Source: Umbelopsis ramanniana AG
Lineage: Eukaryota; Mucoromycota; Umbelopsidomycetes; Umbelopsidales; Umbelopsidaceae
Direction of reading: 5' to 3'
DNA length: 64,000 bases
Assembly: GCF_025399195.1 (NCBI RefSeq)
Contig: NW_026252160.1
Coordinates: 1 to 64,000, forward strand
This document shows positions 16,001 through 29,012 of the stretch, piece after piece; within the stretch, counting starts at the first letter, position 1, and the number at the start of each line of letters is the position of its first letter. The notes below the pieces were generated by a model. It saw only the letters and a list, made by a program, of their open reading frames with translations. It made no database searches and was not told the DNA's origin. Made by a program: the position numbers and the translations under genes.

Positions 16001-19000
16001 CTGAATAACAAAATGCATCATGAGATGATGTGTACTCTATGCAAAATTGCCGATATGCAAAAATATTTTACCAATTGATAACTTGTAATGACAACATGGA
16101 AAGGGGCATCTTTGCCATAGAGTTGCTTCTTTGTCCAAAACTGGCGAAGAGTTTTTCGGTCCTTAGGGTTACCCCAGTAAGGAAGGACCTAAGAATATGA
16201 GATGGACGGTCAGACATAACTTGTTCAAAACAAAAATGATGCAAGCAAATTCGAAACAAAATATACCCTGAATCCTGGTACAAAGCGGGTGACTTCTTGT
16301 TGCCAGTTGTGAAGGGTAGAGGCGGGCGCAATGATCAAGAAGGGTCCCCAGATATTGTTTGTCTCCGCAAGGTAAGCCATGAGGGAAATCGATTGTACGG
16401 TTTTTCCGAGACCCATTTCGTCAGCCAAAATACCATTGATACCTTGTTCGTACAAATTGACCAACCAGTTGAGACCCTTGAGCTGATAATTTTTAAGTTG
16501 ACACATGAGCATTTTTGGTTGCTGAACTTCTGGACCCATTCCCATACTGGTGGGATTTTGAAAGTTCATAGAGTCAGAGTCAACTATAATTGAATTGTTG
16601 TTAATAAGCGACAACGTTACGTAGGGTAAAGAAAAAAGGGGTTTATAATTACAGTCGTCAGCATTCAAAGGTATTGAGGATGAGCCACTCTCGGCCGCAG
16701 CACGACGCTCGCGAGCACCTTCGTCGAATGCCTTTGTCCGTTCCAGTTGCATGGCCAGAGCATTCTGAGCACCGCGCTTCGCTTGCTGACGAAGCTTCTC
16801 TTCATCATCTTCGTCAAAATCAACATCATCCAGTTCCTTGTGGCCTTCAGTCTCATCTAAATCATCGTGATCCACGCCGGACTGAGACGCACCAGCATTC
16901 TCATTTCTATCATCGGTAGCAGTTTCGTCGTCTTCTTCTGCCGCACTAGTCTTGATTTTTTTGCCGATAAAATGACTATACAACTCGGTTTGAGTAATAA
17001 GGAAGTTAAGTTTGCGCGCCTGGCGTTGTGCTTCTCTCCGTTCCTCTTCAAGACGAATGCGCTCGAGTGCTTCCTTCTCTGCTTTCTTTCGAAGCTCTCT
17101 TTCTTCCTTTTCATTCTTCTTCCAGAACATTAACATCTAGTAATCGGATTGGCATCATCAGAATCAATAGTGCAGAGCCATAACATGAACAGTAATAGTC
17201 TTACCTCTTTCATGGCCTTCTTAGCTTTGTTTTGAACATCGCGATGAGCTCTACCAGACTTGGTAGCAGCTCGTCGAGCCTCCTTCTGACAGTATTGTGC
17301 AACCTTTTTACAATTACCCATGCGTGTGGCTTGAACACGAGAGAGGATCTTGGACATCTACATAATATAACGATGAAATTAGAAAGGAAAGTTGATTTGA
17401 AATTGAAGTTGAGGCAAAGAAATCAAACTTACTCTTGGAATATCCTTGCGAGCAATATTAATCCAAATCTTTCGTCGTTCATCTTCGACTTTACGCTGCG
17501 AACTGGATCGTCCTTTCTTGGATTTGCGTGAACTCTTCTACAGGGGATCAATACATTAAACTACGGTCTCAGGTGTGTACCATGTCAGTCAAATACCGTA
17601 CCTGTGACACTTGATTTGCCATATCGAAAAGATTGCTCGTGTTTCCAGAAACATTGTTCGCATCCATATACTTTTTCCAGGAATGGTCTCCTTGACGTCT
17701 GTAATGTTTCTTGGACAAATCACTTGCTCCTTTGGTAGAACGCAACAACAGATCTATGGGGATGGACATAACATCGTCGCCTGTAACAGGTCGCATGGAA
17801 GATTTTGAACCTAGTCTCTTTTCATAGATGCGTGCTAATTGATCTTGCATCTTAGCTCGTCGTCTCTGCATGATAGTCGATCGATTAATACATGATGTAA
17901 ATGCGGAAAGTGAGTGCCTGCGTACATCCATCGTTAACATACCTCACGCTTTTGTTCGTACTCCTCAAGGACTCTCTTCCGTCGCTTATGAATATCAATC
18001 ATGTATTTGACAAGATGTGATGAATGGGTTCGTAGAAACTCGTCATCATCCTCACTGTCGCTCAACGCTTCATGCTCTCTATCATGGGGCATGTAGCCAT
18101 TTCGAGCAGATACATGTCGCTTATCGGATCTCTTATTTGCATGCACCTTATCCTCTTCCACTTGATATGAAGACGATAGAGGGGACGTTGGATGATCATG
18201 GTTTGCGCCTGTGTGCGCATCCCTGTGAGACGGCAGAGAAGACCACGACTGCACAGTAGATGGCTGAAAGTGACCATTGTTTTGGGTTTGCCACGCACCA
18301 TTAGGTTGTTGGGCACCATTAACCTCCTCTACTTTCACATTTGGAAAATCGGCTGGAGTAACGAAATGCTGTTAGCCTTTTCCAAAAATTAGTGTATTAA
18401 TTGAGTGTTGTAAAACTTACATTGCTTGCCAAAGGAGTAGGTAGTTCGATGTCCAGGCTTAGCCTGTTTAAAAATGGATTTGAGTTAGTATCATAAAGTA
18501 TACGCCCCATACATCGCAAAAATATAAATTGAACTAGCTTCCTTCTTATACAAAGCTAGGTGCGTACCTTCGGATCCAGTGAGGATTGGGGTGTCAGTTC
18601 TGAAGACTGCGAAGAGCGTCGGTTACCTTCACCACCATGGTTAAGCAAATCATTAATTCCATTATGTCGCACAGGGCCAGCGGAAGAAGACATTGGGGCG
18701 TGTGCGGGAGATCGCTCAACGTCCTGATTTGTCGAGTAACCATGTGAGGCGGCATTGGTGGCATGAAAGGCGGAAGAACGGGGTGGAGGTTGAGCGACAA
18801 AGTCTCTCGCCGGTTGTTGACTTGCCATTTCAGACGGTTCTTCACTTTGCTGTTCGCTGCTGCTATCGCTCAAAAGACGGGATATCGACATGACAGGAGA
18901 AATGACTTTTTCGCGGGGTACAAAACCAGGAGACTTCGTTAGGTTTGAACCAGTTGGCGGTTGAGCAGACCTTGGTGGGCTGTAGAGCACATGCTACACA

Positions 19001-19902
19001 GGTTTGGGAGGTATGTTAGCAAAAGTGTCTTACTTATGAATGTCACTTCAGTCTTAAAGTATTTCAAAATTACCCGTATGGTCGGTTCAGCTCTATCCAT
19101 TGACTGGAACTGAGATCGATTTCTGTATTGGCTCTACATAAACAAAGTCAGTATAAACTGTTGTAGCCTTTCTTTAGAAGGTCGACCCTTATTTTTGCAT
19201 ACTCTTACCTGATCTTGGTCTGGATGGCCATGTCTTGACCAATGTGCGTCCCCTTGGTAAGGCTGTCCAATTTGCTGACCTGGTTGACTATGATCTTGCT
19301 TCTGGGGATATGTAGGGGTTTTAGAAGCGTGTTCAGCCACTGGAGGATCGCGATGATATTCTCGTGACAGCTGTTGATTATGAGATGGAGTATCATATCT
19401 TGGCGTAGACTTAAATCATTTTAAAGTGTGAAGTTAGATAAATGCTATACGCTGGAAAGGTTGCGTACTAACTCAAAAGGAGTACAATGATTTTTCTTAA
19501 AAAAACATATACCTGATGAAATGTACGATCTCGGTATATCTGTTGCATGCGAGCATCGCTGTAGTCCCATGAGGTGTTTGTAGAGGAAGAGGAGGAAGAA
19601 GAGGGGCGGAAGGCGCTGGGTGGGGAAGTGGGTTGTTGATAAGGTTGGTCTGGTCGGTAGTCTGGTCTTGTCGCGTAAGGCTTATACTCGTAAGAAGTTG
19701 GCACCTTTGTTTGTAAAGGTGGAAGCGAGCCAGTACCAGTATAAGAATCATCTGATGATCGGTGACTATAAGGCTCCCAATCTTCTTTGGCTGCGGATGG
19801 CTGGTCTGCAGGATGCGTGGGCATTTGCGGATATCGTTGAGGTGGTTCCTGCTGCTTAGGAGGATACGAGGATTGATCCGAAGGTCTTCGGGTGAATGAC
19901 AT
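13076..19902 (-). CDS. INO80: Chromatin-remodelling ATPase INO80
   Basis: A large multi-exon gene for the catalytic subunit of the INO80 complex, which slides nucleosomes and exchanges H2A.Z. The N-terminal third (exons at about 17.9-19.9 kb) is Ser/Pro/Gln-rich and disordered. A basic DBINO-type helix ([19 protein letters not shown], then [21 protein letters not shown]) precedes the Snf2 core. Lobe 1 has [13 protein letters not shown] (Walker A, near 16.4 kb), the INO80-style DEAQ box in [10 protein letters not shown] (near 15.9 kb) and TGTPIQN. A long family-typical insertion separates the lobes. Lobe 2 has RMRLDGSSK-like sequence, [11 protein letters not shown] and [10 protein letters not shown] (13.6-13.9 kb). 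The C-terminus is basic. The start is the first ATG of the MSFTRRPSD exon; upstream in-frame sequence has no ATG. Confidence 0.95.
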
Positions 19903-20666
19903 TGAATGTGGGCAAGCCAATGGGGCTAGCAAAGTTCAATCTCTCTTGTTGTTACGAAAGCGATATGGCTGTGAGATATCTTTTTTGTGGTGTCTATTAT
20001 TTTTTATATCGCCGGCTGGGCTTTAGGGTTCGGTGGGTTTGGTTGGTTGTCCAAGACGGTTGGGACAGCGTGACTGTACAAATGACGTGCCTGCAGTTCT
20101 ACCACCAAGCAATACTCGTTTAAGCTCGTAAAGACACCAAAAAAAAAAAAAAAAAAGCATAGCGTTTCTAGTCTGTATAGTGTGATGCTCGATCCATGTG
20201 TATCGTTCATACCATAAAGTGTCCATATCCACCTTTATTTATTTATTACATTTTGGTGCTCAAACATTGTCAGCGTGAGGATGGGCTGGGCGGTTTGGTC
20301 CTCGAACAGCCTCAGTAAAAATTTTTTTTCTGTTCCAACACTTCTTGAGCACAGAAACGATAAACAAACGAAACCAAAGTTGAGCGCTTCATGGTCTGCC
20401 CCGAACAAATTGGACAGTGCATTCATGTCATTTCTTTAACAAAATCAAAACAAAACACAACTGGCAAAATCTTTGTAGCTTTTAAAACAAAAAGACTTTT
20501 TGGTGGGTTTTTATTTTTCAACCGGTGACTTTATACACCATTCGAGGGCAACGACAGAAAAATTCCATGATGTTCAAATGTTAGACTTGGAAACCGAGGA
20601 GAAAAGAGGTTCTTGTGGGTTTGCTTGGCTTTGGAAGTAGAGGCCTTAGCTAGTTAAGCGATACGC
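19903..20666. other. Intergenic region upstream of INO80
   Basis: It holds the INO80 5' flank, including an A18-type run near 20140-20157 (a poly(dA:dT) tract of the nucleosome-disfavouring kind) and the 3' flank of the eL41 gene. I support no other gene in it. Confidence 0.45.
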
Positions 20667-20839
20667 TTATTTAGATCTAGCTCTCATCTTTCTTCTCTTA
20701 CGCTTGAGGCGTCTCTGACGCTTCTTTCTCCACTTGTCACGCACTAGAGAGACGAATCATGGTTAGTTCTATTTCATGGTAGACGTATCGACACCGCGTT
20801 TGAACGGCATAGTTAAACAATTAATGTAGAAGACTTACT
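20667..20839 (-). CDS. RPL41: 60S ribosomal protein eL41 (25 residues), start codon created by splicing
   Basis: Exon 2 (20667-20743) read on the minus strand encodes RDKWRKKRQRRLKRKRRKMR then ARSK and a TAA stop. This is the near-invariant eL41 sequence, a short basic helix in the large ribosomal subunit. Exon 2 begins with TG directly after a TAG acceptor. A consensus GTAAGT donor lies 95 bp upstream, and its last exonic base is A (20839), so splicing joins A to TG and makes the ATG. The intron (20744-20838) has an ACTAAC-type branch site near its 3' end. The total of 78 nt is exactly 25 codons plus stop. It lies between INO80 and importin beta, all on the same strand. It is too short for ordinary gene finders. 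Confidence 0.93.
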
Positions 20840-21671
20840 ATTTGTATGATAAGTGAAAACTAGGAGAAGAATCGTTTGCGCCTGCCTACTGACCTTAAAT
20901 ACATTGGAAATTGAGAAAAAATTTTTCGACTCTCTTACTTCACGTGACTTCTTTTCGGAGTTGAACAGGTTTCGACGTTTATGCTTCACCCGTGTTCTCA
21001 ATGTTTCAAGCATCACTCACACACACGCTTTGGACAGATACGTCCGACATATGCATTGGCAATGAGATATCCGCTAATTAGAAATTAAACATGCACGGAT
21101 TTTGCCAATAATGAACTTATACCAACTCTGTTTGTCCGCCACCTATTATTGTCCCTCCTCGAAAGCTGTCACAGCTCAGAACGAACGATCATTTGCTGTG
21201 GAAGATGGATGTGCGAGAATTTGAAAGACAATCGGCCGTTTTGAGACCCAGCTTTAATCTGTAAGGAAGTATTGTTTCAACACTTCTGTATTGTGTAATG
21301 TGGTTGCAAGAAAACGATTAGCTGATGTTTTTTCCTCATGTATTGACTTCTCCCTTATATTAAAAAACGGTTTAACGTCATCAAATGTAAGGTTTGCATT
21401 AATTTGTTTTGTTGATGTGGTTCTGCTGTAATGTGTTGTAAGCATGGCCCACTCCCCATTCCGTGAACAAAATAACCACCACATCGTTTCGAGAACAAAA
21501 TATACGTTTGAATTCTAATACATACACGGTAACCAATTGAATATATCATGTGCTCGCTGGATAATAAAAGTGCGAGAATGCTCAAAAGCGCAACTTTAGT
21601 GGTGGAGAATTTGAATATGTATAAAAAAAATTGTTTTTGAGGGTAATATGTAATTTGAAAGGCACAATATT
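20840..21671. other. Intergenic region upstream of eL41
   Basis: It holds the eL41 5'UTR and promoter and then the 3' flank of importin beta. I could not assign a ribosomal-protein promoter element with confidence, and no further gene is supported. Confidence 0.4.
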
Positions 21672-24600
21672 CTATGATTGCAAAGTACGTTTCACCATTT
21701 CTTTGGCCCACCTTGCCACTTCCTTGGTGCTCTGGGAGTAATGCCTGCTAGATCTCGCCTCTCTGAGGGTTTGGGTTATCCAGTCTACCTGGAAGAACTG
21801 CTTGCCATCCGTACCATACAGAGCATCCGCTAAATCACCAATTAAACCTACAAGACTTCTAACAAGGGTATCTGATTTATACTCATCCTCAGCCACAATG
21901 CTAAGGAAGGTGAACATCCCAGGCACATAGGGTGCGATCAAAGGAGCTTCATGAAAGAAGTGAGGCGTTCCGTTAGCTGAGGTTGAACGAAGATGACAAC
22001 GAAAATTTTTTCCATTCTTTAAGCCTGAAATTACTTACTTTTGCCACCTGTCGCAAGTCCTTGAACGATGCCAACATAAGCTTCAACATTTCCTTCGTGT
22101 AATTGATTGACATACTCGATCATATCCAAATTAGTCTGAAAGACGTAAGTATGAATTGAGCAACGTGTTCGGGTGGCTTATATTTTCGATGATGATGATT
22201 ACCTTGTCTGCTCTCATGTTACCAGCCTGCTGGAGGACCATCATGGTGACGTTCAAGTATGACTCGAATTGCCCGCCAATGGCCAAGGCAATATCACCAA
22301 GACATGAAAGAATAGCAGGCTTGACATTTCGATGGAGCACTGGGCTTTGAAGGTTCTGAATCAATAGTTCCATGAACGCATTACTGTACTGGACGGCATT
22401 TTCTCCTAGGGCTCGACAGATATCGCCAATCAGTCCAATGGCGATGCCACACAACTGATATTCTTCGGGATGTTGAAGAGCACTATACAAGATGGGCATA
22501 AATGGTTCAAGGTATCGTCCAAAATCTGCTTCTAGTGCGCTTATTAAGGCACCGACGCCGATGAAAACATCTTCCTTGGTAGTGGAGTGTTTGCTTTGAG
22601 AGTTCAGGATCTGTAAGAACACTGTCATGATACGATCCGCGATGCTACTGATGTTTTTGCCCAATTTGCGGACACAGCTCTAAAATGGCGGGAATTTTTT
22701 GATTTAGTGTATTCCATTCACTAGTCAATGGCTGTTGCAATTACAATGACTACTTACCGTCAGTACACTAAGAAGGTTAGACTGCAGTTCATAGTGGGCA
22801 TTTTGCTCATCACTCCCTATCAATTGGTTCTGTGATTTCATAAGCAACAATGAGTAAAAATTTAAACATTTGTTCATGATCCATGCACCGTTCACAGCCA
22901 ATGTATATACCTGGACGGATAAGGTATGCTCCAAGCGCTCCAACACTGTGATGGCGACCTTTTCAATATTAGGGTAGCAATCTTTTGCGGCTGTGGACAC
23001 AAACGTGGATATCGCTTCATATGCTGACGTTCTAGAGTTTGCTTCGTTGTCAGGGCGGTCAGTAATGCGAAGAAGGGCAGTGATGACGCCTTCAAAATAT
23101 CGAGACAATGGCGAAGTCTCTTGGTCTGTATCATCGGCATTGGAAAGCTGTTCGGCAAGGTTCATAAGAGACCAACAGCAGTTTCCGACAATTCGGGGAT
23201 TGTCTTCAAGACCTAACACCAAGGCAGATACCAATTGCGGAAGATGTATATCTGGCTTAATGCACTCCACCAACACATCAGAGACGCGACCGAGTGTCCA
23301 GGTGACAGTATCCTTCACATTGACATCAGGATCCCGCATCATATTAATCAAAGTCGGCAGTGCCTGATTGATGTTGCACACACGTGTATTTGTCAGCAAT
23401 ATGTAAAGCTGAAGACACCATTCTCACGTTTTACCTATCTCTTTTTGTTACTTACTTGATTGACCAGAGGAGTTAAAATCTGAGGATTTGGTCCTTCCAA
23501 AATGGAGCCAAATGCCATAACAGCCGCTTCACGGTATCGCCATTCGGTACTTTGTATGTTTGATTCTACGAATGGAATGACAGGTGGCACGATGTGGTCT
23601 GTAATGGTTTGTGCAAGCAGAGCAAGGCAAGTACCAGCCGCCATTGCGATATTCCATTCATCTTCATCAGCATCTTCCTCCTAAGTTGAAAATTAACAAT
23701 TGTTGTCAATATCAAGTCGGAAACTGATTAACCAAGATTTTGTACGTACCTGCTGGGTCAGCATCCACAAGAGAACTGGTAAAATCTCAGGTGCTGCTGT
23801 CTTTGCAAAGTCAAAGCTGACCCGTTCTGGCTGCTCACCGACTTCAAACGCTTCATTTGCTTCCTCTTGCAACTCTAGTTCCTCATCGCACACCGTCGAC
23901 CAGAATTCTACAGCTTGAAGGGCAACACCCTGGTGCTCAGAATTCATTCCTAGGACCGTCAACTACATAAGGTTGAACCGATAGGTACAATGTCAAAAAA
24001 TGCAATTTCATACGCCATCAGAAGCAGATTAAATACTAACGCCAAAAAGGGCCTTTTCCATGTAGAAACGCATCTTGTCATAATACAAATGCATGATGCG
24101 TACCAGGCATTCGAATGCAGCCAATTGAATGCGTTCGTCACTGCTCTGAGTAGCTTCGCAAACGACTTGCATGATGAAATTTCTTTCTCCCTATGAGCAT
24201 ATGGATGAGTCAACAACAGTTTTCGCAATGGTACAATGAAGGTATAGATGGACCAACCTCTCGCTCAAAGTTTGCTCTGATGAACTCTAAAGAATTGTAA
24301 AGGGCATGGAGGGCCTCAATTCGAACATCATCACTTTTTAAATATACGATTGAGTATATAAGTGATGAGTCTCATCGTTCACAAGACATCTACAAATTGT
24401 ACTCACTTTGTTTCCTCCTTTCTAGCTCCTTGAACAACGGCCGTCAAAATTTCATTTGCATTAATAGCAAGCACCATTGGCTCCTACAGTTATCAGGAGT
24501 GTCAATATCTGCTGGAATCGCCACCAAACGTACAAAGAAAGACAACTGACTGTTGATTCACAAATATAGCCAAGAGTTTGCAAGCTAGCTTGACGCTGCA

Positions 24601-25338
24601 AAGCGCTTTCTTGGTTGGTAACGTTATCCAACAGGGTTGGGATCAATTCTGACCATTGGTTTGTTGGAAGTTCAATTTCAGCTATAGCAGACACTACTTG
24701 AGGTGCTGTACTACGTGCAATACCAGCACTTCCAAACGTCCTCAATGCCTTTGGATCACTCCATGTTAGATGACGTGCTTATGACTGTGGATGATGCGGG
24801 AAAATTGCACACTTACAGCTTGCTTAATTTCATTACGGACACCTTGTTCAACCGATAACCATCTTTGAGCATACTCTTCTTTCCTTACATTCTCCTGCAT
24901 GAACGGGCCACATACATGAGTTTTGCCATATGGTATACAACGTGGCCAAAAACTAACTTCACCTTTGCAACCAAGGAATTCTTAAGTGCCAATCCCGCAA
25001 GCTGTCGTAGCGTGCCATCGGCTTGCTCACTTGCAAAAACTTGGTTAAGGACGGCTACATAGGCAGCCTACCAAAGAGCGATGGCGCAGTTAGTGTCAAA
25101 TATAATTTAGCATTTGGGTAATCATGGGTTGATTTTGATTCATACGTAGTTCTCTCGAGACATCTGCTCGAGTTTTGCAGTGGCATCTTCACGTATGGAT
25201 TGATCTGATCGAAATTAAGGTTTTAAATATTTGATTGGGAACACTATCATTCACTGTGTGTCGCCTTGTGACGCCTTATAGAAAAGTAGTAACCCTACCC
25301 GTCGATAGTGAGCTTTGAAGGAGTGTTGATACGTCCAT
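21672..25338 (-). CDS. Importin subunit beta-1 (karyopherin beta)
   Basis: A multi-exon gene for the HEAT-repeat nuclear import receptor that binds importin alpha cargo complexes, Ran-GTP and FG nucleoporins. The N-terminus MDVSTLLQSSLSTDG is the usual short leader before HEAT 1. Conserved segments follow in order: GTLRQLAGLALKN, the acidic EEDADEDEWNIAMAAG loop that contacts cargo/Ran, STEWRYREAAVMAFGSILEG, DTVTWTLGRVSDV and NPRIVGNCCWSLMNLAEQL. The C-terminal ARWAKEMVKRTL block is diagnostic of importin beta-1 rather than other karyopherins. I see no frameshift or missing segment. The start ATG opens a short first exon ending at a GTAGGG donor. Divergent from the NIPA gene. Confidence 0.95.
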
Positions 25339-25868
25339 GCTGTGATTCTAAGTCGATCAGAGATAAAAAATACCAGAGGGACTACTTGAGTATGAAAGCG
25401 GGTGGGCAGGCAAAGAACTTAAATACGACTGGGACTCTGCGTGGACTGCAAATTTCTCCCCAGCAACGCGAGTTTTGGAGCTGAGAACGAGTTTGCCTGA
25501 TCCAGCTGCAACTATGGCACGTCACAAATCCCCTAACCCAAAATGATTCCCAAAAGTAGCCCAGTTCACTTTGTGGGGGTATGGGTGAGCCAACAGGAAC
25601 GGATGGCCCTTGAATCATCGCCACTGGGGGGTCAATGAAGAAGGGAAGTCGAGCGAAAGCAATCATGTAGGATGGATAGCTACATATTCAACGCATGTAT
25701 CAAATCGGTATAATCGTCCCCGCACTGTTGCTATCAGGATAATAGGCTGGGCATTTTTGGTAACAACCAATGACCGCATTGTTCTTTTGCGGATCAAAAA
25801 ATCGCCTGCCTGATACCTTTTAAAAGTGTGCTCCTCTCGTTCCTTTCCTTTCTCACTTGTCCCTTTTA
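25339..25868. promoter_or_regulatory. Divergent promoter region, importin beta / NIPA
   Basis: The 530-bp gap between divergent start codons should contain both promoters. A pyrimidine-rich tract (about 25830-25866) lies just before the NIPA start, as is common in fungal 5'UTRs. No motif is certain. Confidence 0.4.
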
Positions 25869-27539
25869 ATGATTGATGGCAAATATATCGGTTTAATTCT
25901 GGCCTTGTGCTCAAGTCTGCTCATAGGCACATCCTTTGTTATAACGAAGAAAGGCCTACAAAAGAGCAAGACTACAAATGGTCAGTATCCCTTTTTAGTT
26001 GCTCTTACTCCCAAGGGAATGACTCTCTCCCTCAAATGTTCGAATGCAAAACAATGTCCAAAATGTCGTCAATCAATCCGCCGCTCATTAACCTTCCACC
26101 TTGGCGAAACGCTGCAACCACTTGATCGCCTTAAACGCCTGATCAACTGGATATTCAGGGATTCCGGCGTTTGAGACATAATTAACCCTCCGCTATTAGC
26201 GCCAAGTCATAAACGCACAGTATCTCATCCTTTTTATCCTATTGTTTAAACAGGCCACTCCTCCGATAGCTACCAATATCTCAAAAACCCCGTCTGGTGG
26301 GCCGGTATGATCACGATGATTGCAGGTGAACTCCTCAATTTTGTCGGCAAGTACTTTATTTCTATTTTAGCTTTTTACCCCAATTTGGATCGACGTACGA
26401 TGTATTAACCTGTGGTGTAGGCTATACCTTTGCTCCGGCTATTCTCATCACACCGCTTGGAGCTTTGAGTGTCATCATAGGGTAAGATTCTCCAATCCAG
26501 TTTGAATACCGAGATTGCCATTTAGAAAAAAAACATAATATTTCCCAATTGGAATCATTAACGAAAAATGTTATTTGCTATACTTTCATTAGTGCAATTA
26601 TGGCTGCCATATTTCTCAAGGAGAGGTTGGGCCCAATAGGAATAATCGGATGTGTATTATCACTTATTGGAGCGGTTATTATCGTATTGCATGCTCCAGA
26701 GGATCCAGATGTCCAAAGTGTCCAGGAATTACTATCCTACATGCTGCAGCCTGGCTTTATTGTGTACGGCGTTCTCGTCGTTATTGTGGCCATTCTTATG
26801 ATATGGCGAGCTGTGCCAAGGTGGGGAAGGACGAAGCCCATTGTATATGTCACGATTTGCTCTCTCGTCGGATCGCTTAGCGTTATGGCCATCAAAGCGT
26901 TTGGTATAGCTGTTCGTCTCACCATCAGCGGAACCAACCAGTTCACGCATCCATCAACCTACTTCTTCATGGTGATGTGTATTATATGCATTCTTATTCA
27001 ACTTAATTACTTCAACAAGGCCCTCGATACGTTTTCGACTAATGTGTAAGTATTCACATCGTCATGACATTAGACACTTTATGTACGATACCATGCTAAC
27101 GTGAACGTGTATAGGGTGAACCCAATATACTTTGTTTTTTTTACGACGGCAACCTTGGTAGCTTCAGCCATCATGTACCATGTAAGACCCGTGACTATAT
27201 TGAGATTAGATCGGCAAACTTTACATTGAATCTATGGCTGATCTTTTGCCACCGTTGTTAATATTATAGGGCTGGAACTCCGCAGGCGTTGTGAATACCA
27301 TCAGCTTAGTGTGCGGATTCCTTATCATCTTCATGGGTGTGTACTTACTTGACTCCATTGCGCGTGGAGGCACGGCGGCTCAAAACGAAATGGCCATGAA
27401 AGGTCCACGCCAGCGCCAATCTTTTTCTGTCAGTCAGGAGGAGCTTGCAATCAAGTCACCCGACGAGAAATCAGGACGAGCATTCGAAGTTGGTTCAACA
27501 TCGAATCTTGTGAAGCGCAGCCGAGCGGCTTCTATATAG
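25869..27539 (+). CDS. NIPA-family magnesium transporter
   Basis: A multi-exon membrane protein of the NIPA (DUF803) family, predicted to carry Mg2+ across plasma or endosomal membranes. About nine hydrophobic helices are visible. The family blocks are all present: IGLILALCSSLLIGTSFVITKKGL, YLKNPVWWAGM, GELLNFVGYTFAPAILITPLGALSVIIGAIMA, FLKERLG, LNYFNKALDTF and PIYFVFFTTATLVASAIMY. The hydrophilic C-terminal tail is Ser/Arg-rich. The start is the ATG preceding IDGKYIG. Intron 1 (25981-26253) is 273 bp, much longer than the 50-95 bp introns around it. The ion specificity is inferred from the family. Confidence 0.9.
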
Positions 27540-27892
27540 CCCAACCGACCTCAACCCCTCCTATTATATTAGTCATCAGGAGGGTTCTGTATGATACCAT
27601 GTATGAAAGACTGTACTATTGCAACTTAAAATAAGTTAGACAAGTAAAAATCGTATATTTTTAATTTCTTTTCGAATCCACCGAATGAGACTGTATCGTT
27701 CAGTATCGGTTCTCACTGATGGTTTTTGTCCGACTTTGCTGCTTTTGGGAGTTTGATTTGTCAAGTAAGCAGTCACGACTTGGTGGAATCCCATATTTTT
27801 GTAATCGTCCATTTTTTTTTTTTTTGGTTTCGTTACAACTCTTCTATCTCTCTAATAATTCCTACCTTTGCCCATAACTCCATTATCAATTG
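27540..27892. other. Intergenic region NIPA / GCLM
   Basis: It holds the NIPA 3'UTR and the GCLM 5' flank, with a T12 run at about 27810-27822 close to the next start codon. Nothing else is supported. Confidence 0.4.
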
Positions 27893-29012
27893 ATGACTGT
27901 TTCTACTACCACTCAGCATTGGAACGGCTCCATGCCAATGGTACCAAAGTTCGATCACCTTGTACTATACACTGGCAATGTCATGAAGACAAGTATAGCC
28001 GGGAAGAATAATTCTCTTAGCACCAAGTCCAACCTTGAAGTAAGGAAGATATGACATGAAAGCATACGACTCGAGAACGATTATTAAACCTTTATTATCA
28101 TTCTAGCTTGTAGCTGCTATCAATGATACCCTCAGGACATCTTTTCATGTGTCTGATCAACCATCTTTTCACTATCATGAAGACAGTGGACTTTTGGAAG
28201 TTCCCGATTTGCGATTAAGCAGCATTGTTCCTGTAGAAGACAGGAAGGATGTTGAAATCACCGGTAAGGATACGATTGCATAGTCAGCGCCGAAAGAAAA
28301 ATATCGGGAGTGATTAATCATCCAATCGTTTCGTAAACCCCAGCAAAATTGTTCATCCTTGGCTCCGACCCTTCGCAAGCCGCCGTCACTCAATCTCTCA
28401 ACCATCTTCACCGACTCCTTGGCGTATCGACTATCGAGAACTTTATCCTTTCGGCTACCAACGACGATGTTTTGCCTGCCTGGCGAAGTCTGCAAGAATT
28501 GCATAGAAATAAAGTCGTTGAACGGTTAGGCGTAACTGACTTCAGCCAGTCTGACTTAAAGTCATTCTCACAGAAAGTTCAAGTTCAACCCGCTGTGAAT
28601 CAGATCGATCTTGCTGAATGCTGCCAGCTTCCCAGAGATTTGATTACTTACGCAAAGGCCAACAATATAGAATTATTAGCACATAGTGATTATTCCGGTA
28701 AGTCAGGCGATCGGAGCAACATCTCTACAAAATTGCGCAATTGATCACGTTATATTAATTTTTTTTTCTCTTCTTCTAGACATCCTGCCTAAGGAGACCC
28801 TTAACAAAATAATGAAGGCTCAAAACCTAGTGGGTGAAAATGCCACATTACACCCTCGCTGGGTTCTTAAATACACTGTATTTGTCAAGTGCCGTGGTGT
28901 CGTAGCAGACAAAGGGTAATTACTAATTTTATGGCCGAGAATGAAATCTCACCCTACCTGACTAAAACCATCCGGATTTGTTTGCAGATATATTGTCATG
29001 GCGGATGCATAG
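27893..29012 (+). CDS. Glutamate-cysteine ligase regulatory (modifier) subunit-like
   Basis: Five exons (27893-28039, 28107-28263, 28344-28697, 28780-28915, 28988-29012) encode 272 residues, the size of GCLM. The protein has the aldo/keto-reductase-like fold of this subunit: WRSLQELHRNKVVERLGVTDFSQSDL, VQPAVNQIDLAECCQLPRDL and a following AKANNIELLAHSDYS strand. In animals GCLM binds the catalytic subunit and raises glutathione synthesis; the same role is inferred here. The catalytic Tyr/Lys context of true aldo/keto reductases is not evident, which supports a regulatory role. A plain aldo/keto reductase is the alternative. Confidence 0.78.

Noticed and set aside
13558-19932. Many plus-strand frames opposite INO80
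   Set aside because: They are antisense shadows of the INO80 exons and lack family motifs.
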